From positions 186,001-250,000 of the forward strand of contig CALRQJ020000002.1 in NCBI GenBank assembly GCA_943370285.1: a stretch of 64,000 nt of DNA, written 5' to 3'. The position numbers were made by a program, and so were the translations under genes. Each line of letters opens with the position of its first letter. Position 1 is the first letter of the stretch. Shown one piece after another: positions 62,729 through 64,000 of the stretch. The notes under the pieces are model-generated. The model was not told the DNA's origin. It worked only from the letters and a program-made list of their open reading frames with translations, and made no database searches. Source of the stretch: CALRQJ02 sp943370285 (GTDB taxonomy: Bacteria > Bacteroidota > Bacteroidia > Chitinophagales > Chitinophagaceae).

Positions 62729-64000
62729 TTATTGTATTTGAAATTTTATTCGAACACTAATATTTCTTCCCATTTCATCTGAGAAGTAACGCATGCTGTT
62801 TAAATAATCTCGATAGACTGTATTCAGCATATTTCGAACACCTATACTTAATGTTAAAGGCTTTTTATACAAAAGCAAAGTTGATGATGCCTGTAGACTA
62901 AGTAGATGATATGCAGGTGGCGGTTCTTTATAATCTTGTTTGCCATTAATATCGGATGGAACATTCTTTTGTTGCATTACATTCATCAATTCGATACTGA
63001 CATAGTTGTTGGCATATTTTTTCCCATCTTTCAAATTAATCAATAGCTCATTGCTCAATCTGTTTGCAGGCATTAGTATAAGCCAGTCGTTTATTGTTTT
63101 ATTCCTTGCCTGTAAAAAAGAAAACTTTGAAATTAGGTTTATGCTTTTAGCCGCATTAATATTTGCCGACAAATCGAATCCGCTTAGCACAGCATCTGTT
63201 TGTTTATATTCAATTAAAGGAAAAGCCCCTGCAATGGTTAATACCGGATTATTAGGTTGTGGCTGTTGGTAAATAAAATCACTAATAGTATTAGTATATA
63301 GCAATAATTCAACGTTGATTTTTTTGGAAGGATGTATATAATTAATGCCGGTATTAATGTTTAAAGAACGTTCAGGTCTTAATCCAATATTTCCTTTTTC
63401 ATAAGTAGCAGTTCCGTGGTGTATTCCATCACTCAATAATTCATTTACATAAGGGGCACGGCTAGATAGGCTGATATTGGCATTAATTTTCCAATTCTCT
63501 GTTGGTTTAAATACAGTGTTAAACGATGAGGCCAACGTAGAAAAATTAAAGTCATAATTAATGGTATCGCCATTGAATCTTAGTCGGCTTGTATTAATGG
63601 TTTTATTATCATATCGTATACCTGCTTGTAATTCCCATTTATGTTTACTCCATTTTTCAATGTAGTATCCGCCAAACGAATAGGCAAAGTAATTAGGTAT
63701 GAAATAACGACCACTATACCGATTATCCTGTTGCATTAACGATATACCCACAACACCACTCAAACTATTTTTCTTAGGTTGATCCCAGCTAATATCCTGT
63801 GAAAGCGTATAAATTGATAAATCCATTTGTGGATTTTTGTTAGCGCTGTTTCTAACAATATCAAATTCTTTCCTCCGATTAAATTGACCGGCTACTAAAA
63901 TGGAAAACTTATGAGCACCTGAATAAAAGGTAGTTTTTGATTTCAATAATTGATGACTAACCTCTTGTGAAGGACGTTTAATGGTGTAAGTGTTTTCACC
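62729..64000 (-). CDS. TonB-dependent receptor, partial (C-terminal part)
   Basis: At least 423 residues of an outer-membrane barrel; the frame is open to the right edge, so the N-terminal signal, plug and part of the barrel are missing. Barrel-like strands with alternating aromatics are visible (HKWELQAGIRYDNKTINT, NIGLRPERSLNINTGINYIHPS, FDLSANINAAKSINLISKFSFLQ), and the end SMRYFSDEMGRNISVRIKFQIQ is a typical terminal strand. ILLRPERSLN-type motifs are common to siderophore- or metal-type TonB receptors, but the ligand is not determined. A lipoprotein gene follows. Confidence 0.9.
   Translation of the reverse strand, partial: GENTYTIKRPSQEVSHQLLKSKTTFYSGAHKFSILVAGQFNRRKEFDIVRNSANKNPQMDLSIYTLSQDISWDQPKKNSLSGVVGISLMQQDNRYSGRYFIPNYFAYSFGGYYIEKWSKHKWELQAGIRYDNKTINTSRLRFNGDTINYDFNFSTLASSFNTVFKPTENWKINANISLSSRAPYVNELLSDGIHHGTATYEKGNIGLRPERSLNINTGINYIHPSKKINVELLLYTNTISDFIYQQPQPNNPVLTIAGAFPLIEYKQTDAVLSGFDLSANINAAKSINLISKFSFLQARNKTINDWLILMPANRLSNELLINLKDGKKYANNYVSIELMNVMQQKNVPSDINGKQDYKEPPPAYHLLSLQASSTLLLYKKPLTLSIGVRNMLNTVYRDYLNSMRYFSDEMGRNISVRIKFQIQ

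Noticed and set aside
1..64000. CRISPR array, prophage or complete transposon
   Set aside because: No regularly spaced direct repeats, no phage structural genes and no complete transposase frame are visible in the window.

Overview
The window looks like chromosomal DNA of an AT-rich member of the Bacteroidota, most likely family Chitinophagaceae. The evidence is a secreted protein with a C-terminal type IX secretion (T9SS) sorting domain, two TonB-dependent or outer-membrane beta-barrel receptors, many short-spaced lipoprotein signals, a long-form PurM, a YfhO-type membrane protein in a glycosyltransferase operon, and several promoters matching the Bacteroidota -7 element TAnnTTTG. The family-level placement is inference from gene content.

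Layout. 1-12.3 kb: end of a CCA-adding enzyme, a GT4 glycosyltransferase, argS, a Qnr/McbG-like pentapeptide protein, a cyclophilin lipoprotein, an AraC regulator with a secreted cupin, folC, anmK, an SRPBCC membrane protein, an ABC-2 permease and sppA. 12.4-13.6 kb: folK and a deoxynucleoside kinase. 13.5-23.3 kb: a minus-strand cluster trpL-trpE-trpG-trpD-trpC-trpF-trpB-(GNAT)-trpA-hisH-hisA-hisF plus a previously unlisted 52-residue membrane peptide coupled to hisF. 23.4-25.0 kb: a saccharopine-dehydrogenase-like enzyme. 25.0-31.5 kb: a glycosyltransferase operon (GT2, GT4, GT2, GT4, YfhO). 31.6-36.0 kb: yhhQ, Nudix, corA, dapF, nucleoside phosphorylase and tRNA-Cys. 36.1-45.5 kb: a 1472-residue T9SS protein, lon, a cupin, a bifunctional nuclease and ispE. 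45.6-51.7 kb: an accessory island with small membrane proteins, IS-end remnants, an HxlR/CPBP pair, a 2H phosphoesterase, a GH26 lipoprotein and repeated cassette-like 3' ends. 51.7-64 kb: a Gfo/Idh oxidoreductase with a polyprenyl-phosphate sugar transferase, an outer-membrane receptor, an FKBP isomerase, an FtsE-like ATPase, purM, fbp, an ABC-2 ATPase, a lipoprotein and a partial TonB-dependent receptor.

Most striking points. (1) The trp/his cluster starts with a complete transcription attenuator. A 17-codon leader carries three tandem Trp codons followed by two His codons (MNKQILNNKWWWHSIHS), then mutually exclusive antiterminator and terminator structures, then trpE. Because the downstream operon makes both tryptophan and histidine, this may be a leader that senses two amino acids. 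(2) A short palindromic element (core CCCC-[TG][AG]AA-GGG) occurs four times in this cluster. Three copies lie inside reading frames (hisH, trpA, trpB) as in-frame insertions encoding a P-P/F-L-G-type peptide. (3) Further structured repeats lie between the trp genes. (4) The outer-membrane receptor at 54.4-56.8 kb has phased GGAA repeats upstream and an inverted repeat reaching its start codon.

Start codons were chosen by hand. Several open frames begin with an upstream TTG or GTG that I consider spurious, and in those cases the ATG matching the family's usual N-terminus is given.
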